Source: Phycomyces nitens
Lineage: Eukaryota; Mucoromycota; Mucoromycetes; Mucorales; Phycomycetaceae
Assembly: GCA_022702545.1 (NCBI GenBank)
Contig: JAHRBC010000007.1
Location: 1 to 64,000, forward strand
Direction of reading: 5' to 3'
DNA length: 64,000 nucleotides
In this document: positions 37,853-48,224 of the stretch, one piece after another
How positions within the stretch are numbered: position 1 is the stretch's first letter
How the letters are laid out: each line of letters begins with the position of its first letter
Program-made: the position numbers and the translations under genes
The notes under the pieces: generated by a model
Database searches by the model: none
Told to the model about the DNA's origin: nothing
Seen by the model: the letters and a program-made list of their open reading frames with translations, nothing else

Positions 37853-38794
37853 CTAGCCGTTTCTACCCGGTTGCTTGCTGCTATTTGGATGGAATATTTT
37901 TCTACATAAAAAATACCTGCAAAAATATGAATATCCAACGATTTTTTGGGCTGCGGGAGTGTTCTGTAAAAGATAAAGAAGTGTTATTGATATGGGATAC
38001 AAAGAGGAAATTTTTGTGTGACAAAAGATACTTACATTGCAAGAGATGGGCAAGAGTGGGCAAAGGGGACTTGAATTGTAAGGCTGGATGGGCTGTGTGG
38101 CGGGTTTTACTATAAAAAAGGGAATAAAAATTAATATGGGTGAACAGAGTGATGATATATTTAATTTACATACCAGGAGCCAAATGGGTTATCAAAGTAG
38201 GGGGCATGGTGTGCAAAGAAAGACCAAAGGAGCCTATAAAACACATAATAATAATTATTAATAAATAGTCTGAATAATATTTTGAATAAGCAAAAAGAGA
38301 TTTATAAAGAATATTACCTTTATGATTACAATCGCGAATGATGGAGGAGGCCGATGGCGTGAATAGACAGGGCAGTCTACAATGGAATAGAGTCAGAGAG
38401 GGAACAAGTATGATTGAAAGAAATTTTTTTACCTGGTGCCGATGGCATCCTTATATAAGTTGTTTGGCTAATCTGAGAGAGAAGTGAAAATAATTTTTAT
38501 CAAGATGATGGTACCAGTGAATGCGGCCAGTGAGTATTTGTCTAGATGGCCATTGTGGAAAGGATGAGTTGCAATGGGAGCGCACATCTATGAAAAAGAG
38601 GTTAATTTGTGTGTATAAAGAGGTATAAAAAATGTCTTACCAGAGAAAGGCGCCGATATCAAAAAAGCAAGCAAAAGGAAAAATAAAGGGAACCAAAGAA
38701 AAAGGAGAGAATCTGAAAATTTTTTCACCTTTGAAACATGCTGCGGAAGGTGTGATGGATTGAGCCCAAAAACAATATCAAGGCCGATTTGCAT
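37853..38794 (-). pseudogene. ORF3 of element B, seven-exon micro-gene of unknown function
   Basis: Exons (minus strand): 38794-38729, 38587-38515, 38472-38433, 38376-38318, 38233-38174, 38109-38036 and 37963-37853, giving 66, 73, 40, 59, 60, 74 and 111 nt, identical to element A in length and phase; intron lengths are 141, 42, 56, 84, 64 and 72 nt. The joined frame has 161 codons. It is open except for TAG at 38468-38470 in exon 3, where A has TGG (Trp). The two copies are thus broken at different places, which implies an intact ancestor. The C-terminus (SYFCRYFLCRKIFHPNSS) is basic and Cys-containing. No family recognised. Divergent neighbour of ORF1, with a shared upstream spacer. Confidence 0.62.
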
Positions 38795-39026
38795 CTCAGT
38801 GCTTCAAGACAATAGAGGAACATCTTTATAGTCATTCAAAATGCCTATATATAACGGCCTTTTTGATAGTATTCAACCTCTCTTACTTTTACAACAACCC
38901 ACACACACACACACTTACTCACCCACCCACTCAAACAGTTTTTGTACGTATATTATATTTATTTTTATTTCAATTGAACAAAAACTAATAATTATAATCG
39001 AAATATACTTTACCATATTCTAGAAA
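38795..39026. promoter_or_regulatory. divergent promoter spacer ORF3/ORF1, element B
   Basis: A 232-bp spacer between the two start codons. It contains TATATATAACGG at about 38846, an (AC)7 run at 38901-38914 and a T-rich tract before the ORF1 ATG. It is almost the same sequence as in element A. Function is inferred from position. Confidence 0.45.
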
Positions 39027-40209
39027 ATGGTTAACCAAAGAAGAACAATTGCTCCTCGTCCTGCTACTGCTGACATGGATCTGATATTGGAAAAGCTTGT
39101 TGCCATGGAGAACAAGATGACCATTATGGAAGGCGAGATGGTGACATCAAACGCCAGACTTGTAACGATGGATTCCAGACTTGGTGTCATTATTGTAGGA
39201 AACCGTGAGACTATCACTGCCATTGATAATTTCGTTGAGGCTGCTCCTGCTGCTCCTGCTGCTCCTGCTGCTCCTGTTGCCTCCACCAGTGCAACTAGCA
39301 ATGTTGTTGTGACGGATCCCATTGCTTTGTCAAACCCCAGCAAGAGAGTTTCCACAGAGGTTTATGTAAGTATTATACTAAAGAGCAAAGACTATACTAT
39401 CAGTTTGTTAACTTTTATATATTATTAGGCTGCGATCCGCAAATTCATGTGGAATCCAAAGTTTCGGTCAACTGTCCCAGCAGAAGTAGAGGCCAACAAC
39501 GATAAGCCCAGGTGGAACACCGATGTTCACTTCAACGTGACTCCCAACAAGGAGTTGGTTGATCGAATGCTCGTCTACCTGGGGCGCAAGTTTGCTGGCG
39601 ACGGAATGAGGCAAAAGGATCTTCGTGAGAGGCTCCACAAGAATTTCATTAGTAGATGCCGAAAAGTGAGAGAGTCTCCTGCTGTGAGGGCTGCGTTGAA
39701 CAGACGTTCACGAAGATCTGGTCGTGCAAACGAAGTAAGTTGTTTGCAATATATTAAAAATCTATTAAACACATATTAATAATAATATTTGTAGAACTAT
39801 GCTCGTCGTTTGGCAGCATATGACAATAACAGGGCTGAGATCAACCAGGAGATGGGTTGGAACTGCATAGGTGCACTCCAAAAGGGAGCAATGTCCGAGG
39901 GAGAATCAGATGACGAAGTCTCTGAAGCAGGAAGAAGACGTGTGGTTCGCACAATTCGCCCAAGTTGGAGAAGCAATGAAGTGAGTTGTTGAGCTGATTA
40001 TAAATAGTATATTGAATGACTGTAGATTACTGATGCGCAATTGATAGTTTAACCGATTCATCCAAGTCGTTGACAGATTCGTTGATCTCCAACTTGGAGC
40101 AAATGCTCATCAAATGTTGTCAAGGGTTTATGCCAGAACTGTGGACGTGGCAGTCCCGACTAATTTTAATCCCAGTCTTCCTCAGTGGGCTCTTAGACAT
40201 GGGCTTTAA
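39027..40209 (+). CDS. ORF1 of element B, intact four-exon accessory protein
   Basis: Exons 39027-39365, 39429-39734, 39795-39980 and 40048-40209, all phase 0, giving 330 aa with no stop. Residues about 13-65 form a likely coiled coil (DLILEKLVAMENKMTIMEGE), followed by an Ala/Pro repeat. Exon 2 (AAIRKFMWNPKF ... RLHKNFISRCRKVRE ... RRSRRSGR) is strongly basic and is the best-conserved part between A, B and C, which would suit nucleic-acid binding. Exon 3 has the acidic MSEGESDDEVSEAG. Exon 4 ends NPSLPQWALRHGL. No known domain recognised. It converges on the transposase, and both are transposon genes. Role as transposition helper is inference. Confidence 0.8.
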
Positions 40210-40334
40210 TAAAATATTTTTTTATCTATCCATCTATTTTTTTTGACACGCATTACGTTTTGACAACATTTATAAAGGCAATGCTATTTCTGTTTGTTTT
40301 TTTTTATGAAAGAGAAAAGATATTTATTTATTTA

Positions 40335-43300
40335 TTATATGCAAAGCTTTTTGGGCAAAGGGATGACCAGCATCCTCTTCACGCCATTTCGGCTTGTGTG
40401 CGTGGCAGTCGCAACTTCTAAAAGAAGGCGATGCACTGGCAAGATGCACTCATGACTGGGGGAGAAAAGCCGGGCAAACATATATCAACACCTTCATCCT
40501 CACGCGAACGATCATAGGACACACCATACCATCTCACAAAGGCGAAAACATGCTGACTTTGATATGATTGGCGATTTGGACGAACAGAGGCAGAGAGAGG
40601 CGGCGTAAAGTTGTGGACAAACATATACTGTATTTGTCCAGTATATGCAGTCTGGTTCTCACCCGTACTAGTGCCAAACAAAGCTTGAATATATGATCCA
40701 CCCTTGCCAGAGCCATTGTGACCATGATAGATCTGCCCAAGAAGATTGATTGACTTTATCTTTGTTATCTGATTGTCGACAAACAGCAAAGAAGAAGTGG
40801 CGTATTGATAGCTCTCCAGCTCAGAAATGTCATAAGTATCCTTATAATACTCCAACAAATGAGGATAGTCGCCATCACTCATTGCTGTTGCTGGCCTAGC
40901 TTGGAGAGGAAACGCAGAGGGTGGAAGAGGCTCATTACCCTTGATCGGGAATTCGGAATCTTGGGATGCATCCACAAAATTTTGAATTCGGAATGGGCGT
41001 CGTGTTGGTGCAGGTGCAGGTGCAGGTGGAGACAAGGTGGCAAAGGACGAAGAAAGTTTGGCTAAGAGAGGAAGGAAAGGAGCAGATACTGATGACTTGA
41101 GGATGGCATTCGTATAGTCCTCCTTGTACGAATTCTGGACAAATGTTTTCATAAATGTTGACTCGAACCCGTCTCTTCTGTTTGTCTCGATGTTCTTCAA
41201 CAACCCATTGTATCTCTCAAACCCAAAGAGCCAATAGCCGTACACTGGTCCAAAATCACGAATGGTCTCGCGAAGATGGAGGTGTAGGTGCATATTGCAG
41301 GTGAGGACAGTGTGTGGGTATTGTTGTTCGCAGGCTTGACCAAATTTCTCCAGGTGACTATGGGCTTCATCAAGTTCGTCAAAAGTGATGGCTGGCTTTA
41401 TCAAGAGGCGGCAGGCGTCGACAAAGCTAATCCAATTCTTGAACTTGGCAGCAGGGAGAACGGTCTTCAACAGAGTAGGGGAGTAAACAAGCACCCAGGA
41501 TTTCCACTCGTCGGCCTTCATATGGGGAAATCCCTTCCCAATCTTCGTCTTCAACACTGCGTAATCCGCAGGCAACACCATGGTCTCTGCCACCCTCTGC
41601 ATCTCACGAAGATTGTTGTCTGTGATCAGACCACTGGCAGTCCACGTCTCGACCATCCTCTTCGCCGTTCCCAGGAATAGGTTGTGCATGGGATCAATGA
41701 TCGTTCCACGTACTAGATCAAAGTATCCAAGGCGATGCAACTGCGACCATCGAACACCATTTTCGACCTCCAGCTGATGCCTTTCTGAGGGCGTACTTGC
41801 ACTCTTCCACTCCTCAGCATGCACCCGGTTTTGAGCACCATTTGCAAGTCTCCACGCACAGAAATCAAAACCACGAAAATCGACATTGTTTGTCCCTTCC
41901 AAGCGAGAGAAACTACGACTGCATTTGTAGCATGCATGGGTACTGTTATGAGACGTGAATCCACTGGTTTTCCTGGCGGCAGGGATATCACATGCAACCA
42001 TGAAGAGTGCAGCACGGACAGTTACTCCACTTGGGTTTTCATAACTTAGAATGGCCATTCCAACATACAGCTGCTCCAACTCGTCGACCAAGGGCTTGAG
42101 GTAGTTGTTAATCTCCTCTGATCTTGGTTCTTTTGGCCCAGGCATCAGACCAACAAGAATCACGTTCTCTGCCTTGAACCTATCCTCTCGAGGCAAATTG
42201 TTGATTGCGAGGTAAATTGCTCCAGAGGAATGGCTGATACCATCGAATGGCTGAAACCAATCAATGTTGAGAGTCAACATGAGTGAGCGCGAGTCTTCAA
42301 CAAAGGGAACGCCGTTCTTGTCCTTCAACCCCTTCCACATCGCACCATCATAAACGTCGCACATTGTATCAACGATCTTCAACTCCTGGTTCCATTGTCT
42401 GATCTTGCTTTCGAAATCCGGGCGGAGGAAAAGGACTCTCAACGCCTGCTTGACGGACTGGTAGTTGTATTGACGTTTTGGGACTAAAGCACCAGATGAT
42501 GATTGCTTCATCAATTGGCAACCACATGGAGAAACGGAACCGAGCTTGGCGGAACTGCACTGAAGGGGAGCAGACCCAGCTTCCTCATAAACCGTGTGGC
42601 AATCCTGGCACACAACGAATCTCTTTACACCCTTGGTCAAGGCAGTGAAACCCGTCATGCTTTGGAGACCAGAAAGGCTTGAAGGCAATTGGAAGTCCTG
42701 TCCGTAAATCGTCAAGAGTTTGTTGATGAACTCAATCAAGACAACAGCACCCTTATCGACCACATAACGGGATGCAAACAGAACAACGAAAATGGCAATT
42801 GCCCTGTGCACTGGGTTTTCGGGCATACCAGGAGTAGCAAAAGGGTCTATTATTTAAAAAGGAAAATTATTAACACTCAATTTTTGCTTGCTTTTGTATT
42901 GTAGCTATTCTATACTGACCTTCACTGTCAAACTCCTCGACCTCAATCTCTTCATCATCGGCTTCATCATCGCTGTCATTGTCAGAGTCATCGGTGATTT
43001 CGGCGCCATCGCCATTGGCCTCATTGTCAACTGAATCATCGTCAGACATCGGGACGGAATCCAAAAATGGTAGGCCGACCTGACCATCCGTTTCCATGGA
43101 TTCGGATTGAGAGGTCGGGATTGCTACAAATATAGAATACATTAGTTTATTGCCCTGTACTGGTTTTCAAATAAATATTTTTTACCCTCAACATCAACGT
43201 CCATCACGGCACTTTGTGTGCCTGAGTTCAATTAAAGGCTAATGGTTATTATTGCGCAGCAAAGATAAAATTAATATTGAAAATAACATACTGTTTTCAA

Positions 43301-43439
43301 AATCCAAGACTTCTTCAAATCTTGCTCTTTTGGCATGACGCTGGGAAGTGCGCTTGGATACAATAGAGAATCCTTGCTGGTTGTTGTTGCATTTGTTGCA
43401 GTAACAGGCAGTGTTGTTAAGAGCGGAAATAGAAGACAT
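40335..43439 (-). pseudogene. Tnp2-type transposase of element B (C-terminal frameshift)
   Basis: Exons 43439-43292, 43221-43186, 43123-42920 and 42846 onward; junction phases match element C. The N-terminus has CYCNKCNNN; exon 3 is acidic (SDNDSDDEADDEE). Tnp2 hallmarks are all present: LTLNIDWFQPF, GLMPGPKEP, VACDIPAARKTSGF, CYKCSRSF, DPMHNLFLGTAKR and GPVYGYWLFGFERYNGLLK. After FSP near 40453 one base is missing relative to C, so the frame ends early at 40418 instead of the family stop at 40335-40337. The lost tail (about 40 residues, ending IPLPKKLCI) is still readable in the next frame. The loss is in a C run and could be a sequence error, in which case the gene is intact. Confidence 0.92.
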
Positions 43440-43953
43440 TGTTTATATGATTCGATTGTGAGATAAAAAAGGAAACAAGTGCTACATATTTTAATTTGCT
43501 GTCATTTTATAGATGAAAAAAAAGCTATTGTTTTTTAATCTTTTGCCCGAACCAATAGGATGGATTAGAATTACACTTTTTATTTGAAGTAAAAAAAATA
43601 TCTGAGATGAAAAAAAGCTCTATATTTCCACTACCCTTTTGCCACATTGATACAATGCTAAATTTGGGAGTTTTTCCAGTGATGGGTCCCTATGTGGTCA
43701 TTGACAAGAACCCGGATACCGATGTATACAAGCTGACAACTGTTGAAGGTGTCCCTTACACTTCATGGGTTCATGCAGATCGATTGAAACTGGCCAAGGT
43801 CGATGTGGTCTCCCAGACTTGGTTCCATCCTACTGCTTCCCGTGCTCAGACCCGTCGAGATTTACTTGTTGCTGCCTCTTCCCCCTTGGATGTCTCGGTC
43901 ATTGATGATTCCTTAGTTGCTCGGGGACGATCAACAGTTTGGGGAGGGGATGA

Positions 43954-44280
43954 TGTCGTGCCTGAATTAATGTCAGCCAATCAGGATGACAATTACACAA
44001 AGTTCTCTTTTGAGAACAACGACCGAATTGATTCCCTTTTGCTCTCTGAAGACCTAGAAGACATTAGTTATAACAAAAGTAGATTAGAAACCGAAACAGA
44101 CATTTATGATGGCTGAGTGGGTTTAGAAAAGATATAAAAGAGGACAATATTTCATTGAATAAAAAGTATCTATCTTCTATCCTCTTTTTACTCTTTTATC
44201 CTCGTTTACGATTCCCAGTGGGTTTGACCAATATTGGCTGTGTTATAGCATTGGAAGAACAACCCAGATCCAAAACGACA
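43954..44280 (+). repeat. Gypsy-2 3' LTR
   Basis: 327 bp, ending CAAAACGACA. Pol reads through its first 163 bases to the stop at 44114-44116. Confidence 0.92.
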
Positions 44281-44329
44281 ATTTTACGGATTCATCAAAA
44301 TAATGTCCGACAACACAACAATAGCCTAG

Positions 44330-44647
44330 TGTCGTTCCTGATCTAGGCTATCTTCCAATTCACTGTAAACGTAGTCGAATTGGTCAAGCTTTAATACACA
44401 GGAGTATTCAAAATAAGAGAGAGGATAAAAGATAATTTTTATTGTTTTGAATTTGGATATCTTATATAGTTTTCTAAATGATTATTCATCTTTGACTACA
44501 CTGAAGAGGTGTCTAATGTTCTTACAAAATTATTATAAACGGATTACAAATTTCTGTAATTACAAACAGATGAATAATCATTTCAAATCATGCCTCATTT
44601 GTAAAGACAAGTCACTAGAGCTTGTTTCACCAAAATTAGGCACGACA
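44330..44647 (-). repeat. Gypsy-3 3' LTR
   Basis: 318 bp; the pol frame ends inside it at 44595. Confidence 0.92.
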
Positions 44648-47600
44648 TCACCCCTTCCGAAACTGTTGATAGTCCTCGATCAACCAAGGGAGAGTCCAAA
44701 AGAGCAAGTGGCAAGGAAGAGGTAGGATTAATGGACAAGTCATGACGCATTTGGGAGCGAGAAACAGTGGGGTGGTACCAAGTCTTGTCAAAATCGTTAG
44801 ATTTTGCAATTTTCAACCGATCAGCATGAACCCAAGACTTGTAAGGGACACCTTCCACAGTGGTAATCTTGTAAATATTGGTGTCAGGGTTCTTGTCTAC
44901 CACAATATACGGGCCCATCCAGTTATACTCGAGACCAAACTTGTTCTCATGACGAAGTAACAAGTATTCACCAATGGCAAATTGATGCGGTTTCATGATC
45001 GAATCCCAGCGGTCCTTGTCTTGTTGACTGATATTAGTTACACGAGCTTCGGCATCTTGGCGAGCTTGACGAAGTTGGCGCAAAAAGGGAGAGAGCTGTC
45101 GGCCAGAACTTGCGGATCTTCAGGAAGCGATGAGTCGAGAGATGGCCTTAGGAAATCACCAGGTAATCTTGGTTCACGGCCATATGTTAAGAAGAAAGGA
45201 CTGAAACCAGTGGTACGGTGTTTACGGATTCGGCAGGCAAACAATGCAGATTCCAGATACTCGTCCCAACGATGGATAGCTCCATTTACATACTTGCGTA
45301 ACATCTGCTTAAGGATACCATTGAGGCGTTCGCATTTGCCATTTGTGCGCGGGTGGAAAGCAGAAGTCAACTTGTGGTGGAGCTTAATCTTCTTGATGTA
45401 ATAAGCTAGGATCTGGGACATGAAATTCGGACCACGGTCTGTTAAGATCTCATCAGGGCAACCAAAACGCATCACAATTTCTTCATATAAGAACTTGGCA
45501 ATGGCTTCACCAGTGGCATCAGGAACCGCGCGAGCAATCGGCCAGTTTGTAGCATAGTCCACAGCCACAAGGATCCAGCGATTTCCTTGAGCAGTAGTAG
45601 GCAATTCACCGATGAAATCAAGGTGCCATCGAGAGAACGCAGGAGGCACATCCAAGGGTATCATCGGAGCATGGTGGACATTTCTCTCAGCATTCGATGC
45701 TAACTGGCACTCTGGACACTTGGTAAGCCATTCTTGGATCTGACTTCTCATTCCCGGCCACCACCAACGTTTCTTCATCAAATCATAAACAGTAGTTTCC
45801 CCAGCGTGACCAAATCCAGTATGGAAACTGTTTACTAAATCAGCCCGTTTTGCAAAGAGGGCGAATCTGATTTCTTGTACTTTGTCACTGGCTTTGACAA
45901 GTCTAAACACCTTCTGATCTCGGACCACAAAGTTCTTGCGCTGTTTGCTAAGCAAATCCTTGATCTCTTCTGGCCATTCGTTGTCTGGGCGAGCATAGAA
46001 TTTCGGCCAGTCAGCAGTGTCAGAAGTAGGCATTGCGTACAGATAGTCAGGCTCCATTGATTCTACCTCGGACACGTTGGATTCAGGGCCATCCAAACGG
46101 GAGAGAACATCTGGGATACCATTCTCTTTTCCAGGCTTGTACTGTATTATGGGATCATATAACTCAAACTCGGCTATCCATCGCACTAGTCTTGGAGTGG
46201 GCTTGACTTGGCTTCGGAAGTATTTGAGTGGGAGATGGTCCGTGAACACCGTGAACGGCTTTCCCTCGATCATGCAACGCCATGTGCGAAGTGCGTGCAA
46301 GATTCCGAGTAGCTCACGTTCTTGGGCAGGGTAGGATCTTTCGGCAGTGGACAACTTCTTCGACTCATAAGCCAACGGCTTCCATACTCCTTCTTCGTCT
46401 TCTTGCAGTAACACAGCACCAACGCCAAAATCGGAAGCATCGGTTTCAATCCGAAACGGCTTGTCCATGTCTGGGGCCAAGAGAACGGGAGCAGAACTGA
46501 GCTTATCTTTCAAGATATCAAAACTGGTCTGACAAACATCTGTCCAAACAATGGGGCGTTTCTTGGGACCAACTCCTTTGGTTAAATCAGTTAGCGGGGC
46601 AGCAATTCCAGCAAATCCGGGTATAAACCGACGGTAGTGTTGAGCAAGTCCAATAAACTGCCTAACTTCTTGAACATTGTTTGGAGGGGTCCAGTCTTGA
46701 ATGGTTTTGATCTTGTCCGGGAAGGGAGGATACCTTTTGCGGAGACTTGAAAACCCAGGAAGGTAAGCTCCTTCTTGTTAAACTCGCACTTCTTCTGGTT
46801 TGCGATCAGCTTGGCTTCTCGTAACCGATTCAGTACATGGCGGACATGCTTCTCGTGTTCTTCTGGTGTCTTACTGAAGATCAGAATATCATCCAAGTAA
46901 ACCAATGCAAAGTCATCCAAGCAGTCGCCAAGAACCTTGTTCATCAAGTGCTGGAAAGTGGGCGGGGCATTGGTCAATCCAAAAGGAAGTACCAGGAACT
47001 CATATTGGCCATATCTTGTATTGAACGCGGTTTTCGGTACATCTGATTGTTGAATGCGAACCTGGTGATAGCCACTGCGCAGATCCAGACTTGTAAAGTG
47101 ATTGGCACCTTTTAAACGCTCCAAACACTCATCAATGCGGGGTAATGGGTGGTTATTCCTTATTGTGACCTTGTTCAAAGCACGATAATCGACGCACATG
47201 CGCATCTCTCCATTCTTCTTCTTCACAAACAGAATCGGCGCACCCCATGGTGATGAGCTCGGACGAATGAGGCCCAGGTCCAGTAGTTCTTTCAGCTGTC
47301 TCTTCAACTCATCTAGCTCGCGAGGGCTCATTTTAAATGGCGGTTTGTTTGTAGGCTGTGCATCTCCAGTGTTTATTACATGCTGAACTTCGCGATCTGG
47401 CGGCAACCCAGGCAATCCATCTTGAAACACGTCACTGAACTCTTTGACCAGATCATTCCACTGGGAATCATCATTGTTCGTGTTCAGTTTACTCTTGATG
47501 TGTAGCAGAAAACACGCGGCCTCCTCCTTGCCAACGAGTTTCTGTACTTGCTTTGCAGATACCAGGTAATTTAGTTGCGGCTTCACCTTTCGCGGACACT

Positions 47601-48224
47601 GGGGTTGTAGGACAAATTCAACACCATTACGATGGAGGTACCAGGTATCCGTTTGCCAATCAGGAATGGGCCTTGCTTGTTGTAACCATGTTCGACCAAG
47701 AATTAGATCGAACTTTGTCGGGAATACATAAGCATCGATTGTATCGGTATATCCGCTGAGAGAGAGAGAGAGAGTAGCCTTTTGATCAATGCTAAGTGTG
47801 TGACCACCGGCTGTTTCCACAGGACGACCACTGATACTGACAAGGTTTTGGGCAGATTGTGCAATCTGAGGGGACACATAGTTCGCACTTGCGCCACTGT
47901 CAATCAATACCGAAATTAATTTATCATCCAGCATGGCCGGATACAAGGGAGGTCAGTGTCAACCGCGGCATAGAGTCCTTCGAGGAAGGTCTGGTCAGCC
48001 ATTAAGTGGGGCTCAGTCATCTCTTTAAGGCTTGTGGGAGTATTCAGTAACTCAGGTTCATTGGAGACATAAGAATAGGAATCACAAGTTTCTTTATTAA
48101 TGGCAGTATATGATATTTCATTATTTTTACTGGCCTCTGGGGAGGATTTTTCTTCCATGCTACACAACCGACCTCCCGTTACGGTTGTGCCTCGCGAAAC
48201 CCTGCTTCTTGCGGTTCTCCTCAT
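44595..48224 (-). pseudogene. Gypsy-3 pol with three single-base deletions
   Basis: Collinear with Gypsy-2 pol: protease ([13 protein letters not shown]), RT ([18 protein letters not shown]), RNase H (ETDASDFG), integrase ([38 protein letters not shown]) and GPY/F-like end (YNWMGPYIVVDKNPD). The frame is lost at about 47950 (one base missing in the codons for Leu-Pro-Leu-Tyr before the protease), at about 46725 (C run after GILP) and at about 45085 (T run before RQLRQARQD). All three are losses of one base at or next to homopolymers, so sequencing or assembly error is a real alternative to decay. No nonsense codons otherwise. Confidence 0.9.

Larger units (their letters stand above)
37332..43681. 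mobile_element. CACTA-type (Tnp2) DNA transposon B
   Basis: 6350 bp, from CACTGCAAAAAATAAAG to a right end reading inward CACTGGAAAAACTCCC. The TSD is ATG (37329-37331 and 43682-43684), and removing element plus one TSD restores the pol frame of Gypsy-2. Gene layout equals element A: ORF3 minus, ORF1 plus, transposase minus, with 125 bp between the ORF1 stop and the family-conserved transposase stop. The left 520 bp carry no recognised gene. The right end equals the left end of element C, so B and C are one subfamily; A has different subterminal sequence. Confidence 0.93.
34023..44116 (+). pseudogene. Gypsy-2 pol, intact frame but split by transposon B
   Basis: The frame is open from 34023 to 37331 and, after removal of transposon B and one ATG duplicate, continues in frame from 43685 to the stop at 44114-44116; no other defect was found. 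Domains: protease ([13 protein letters not shown], about 80 residues from 34107), reverse transcriptase ([18 protein letters not shown]), RNase H (ETDASDFG), integrase HHCC region ([15 protein letters not shown] ... CPQCQ), then the DDE core ([23 protein letters not shown]) and a GPY/F-like end (the piece starting GPYVVIDKNPD lies beyond transposon B). The last 54 residues are acidic and encoded within the 3' LTR. As it stands, translation stops 15 bases into transposon B. Confidence 0.92.
32621..44280 (+). mobile_element. Gypsy-2, complete Ty3/Gypsy LTR retrotransposon interrupted by element B
   Basis: 327-bp LTRs at 32621-32947 and 43954-44280 (TGTCGTGCC...AAAACGACA), nearly identical; one noticed difference is GAACGACGACC versus GAACAACGACC. 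The TSD is ATTT (32617-32620 and 44281-44284), confirmed by the empty site GTAAAATCTGAAG near 13340. A candidate primer-binding site TGGTAGCTGAAGC starts two bases after the 5' LTR, and a purine tract TTTGGGGAGGGGATGA precedes the 3' LTR. Gag and pol are in different frames. DNA transposon B (37332-43681) sits in pol. Confidence 0.94.

Noticed and set aside
38588..38794. A 68-residue unspliced frame in element B with a hydrophobic stretch resembling a membrane segment
   Set aside because: The hydrophobic part is intron 1; element A has a one-base length difference there that breaks the frame, while the spliced exon phase is kept in both.
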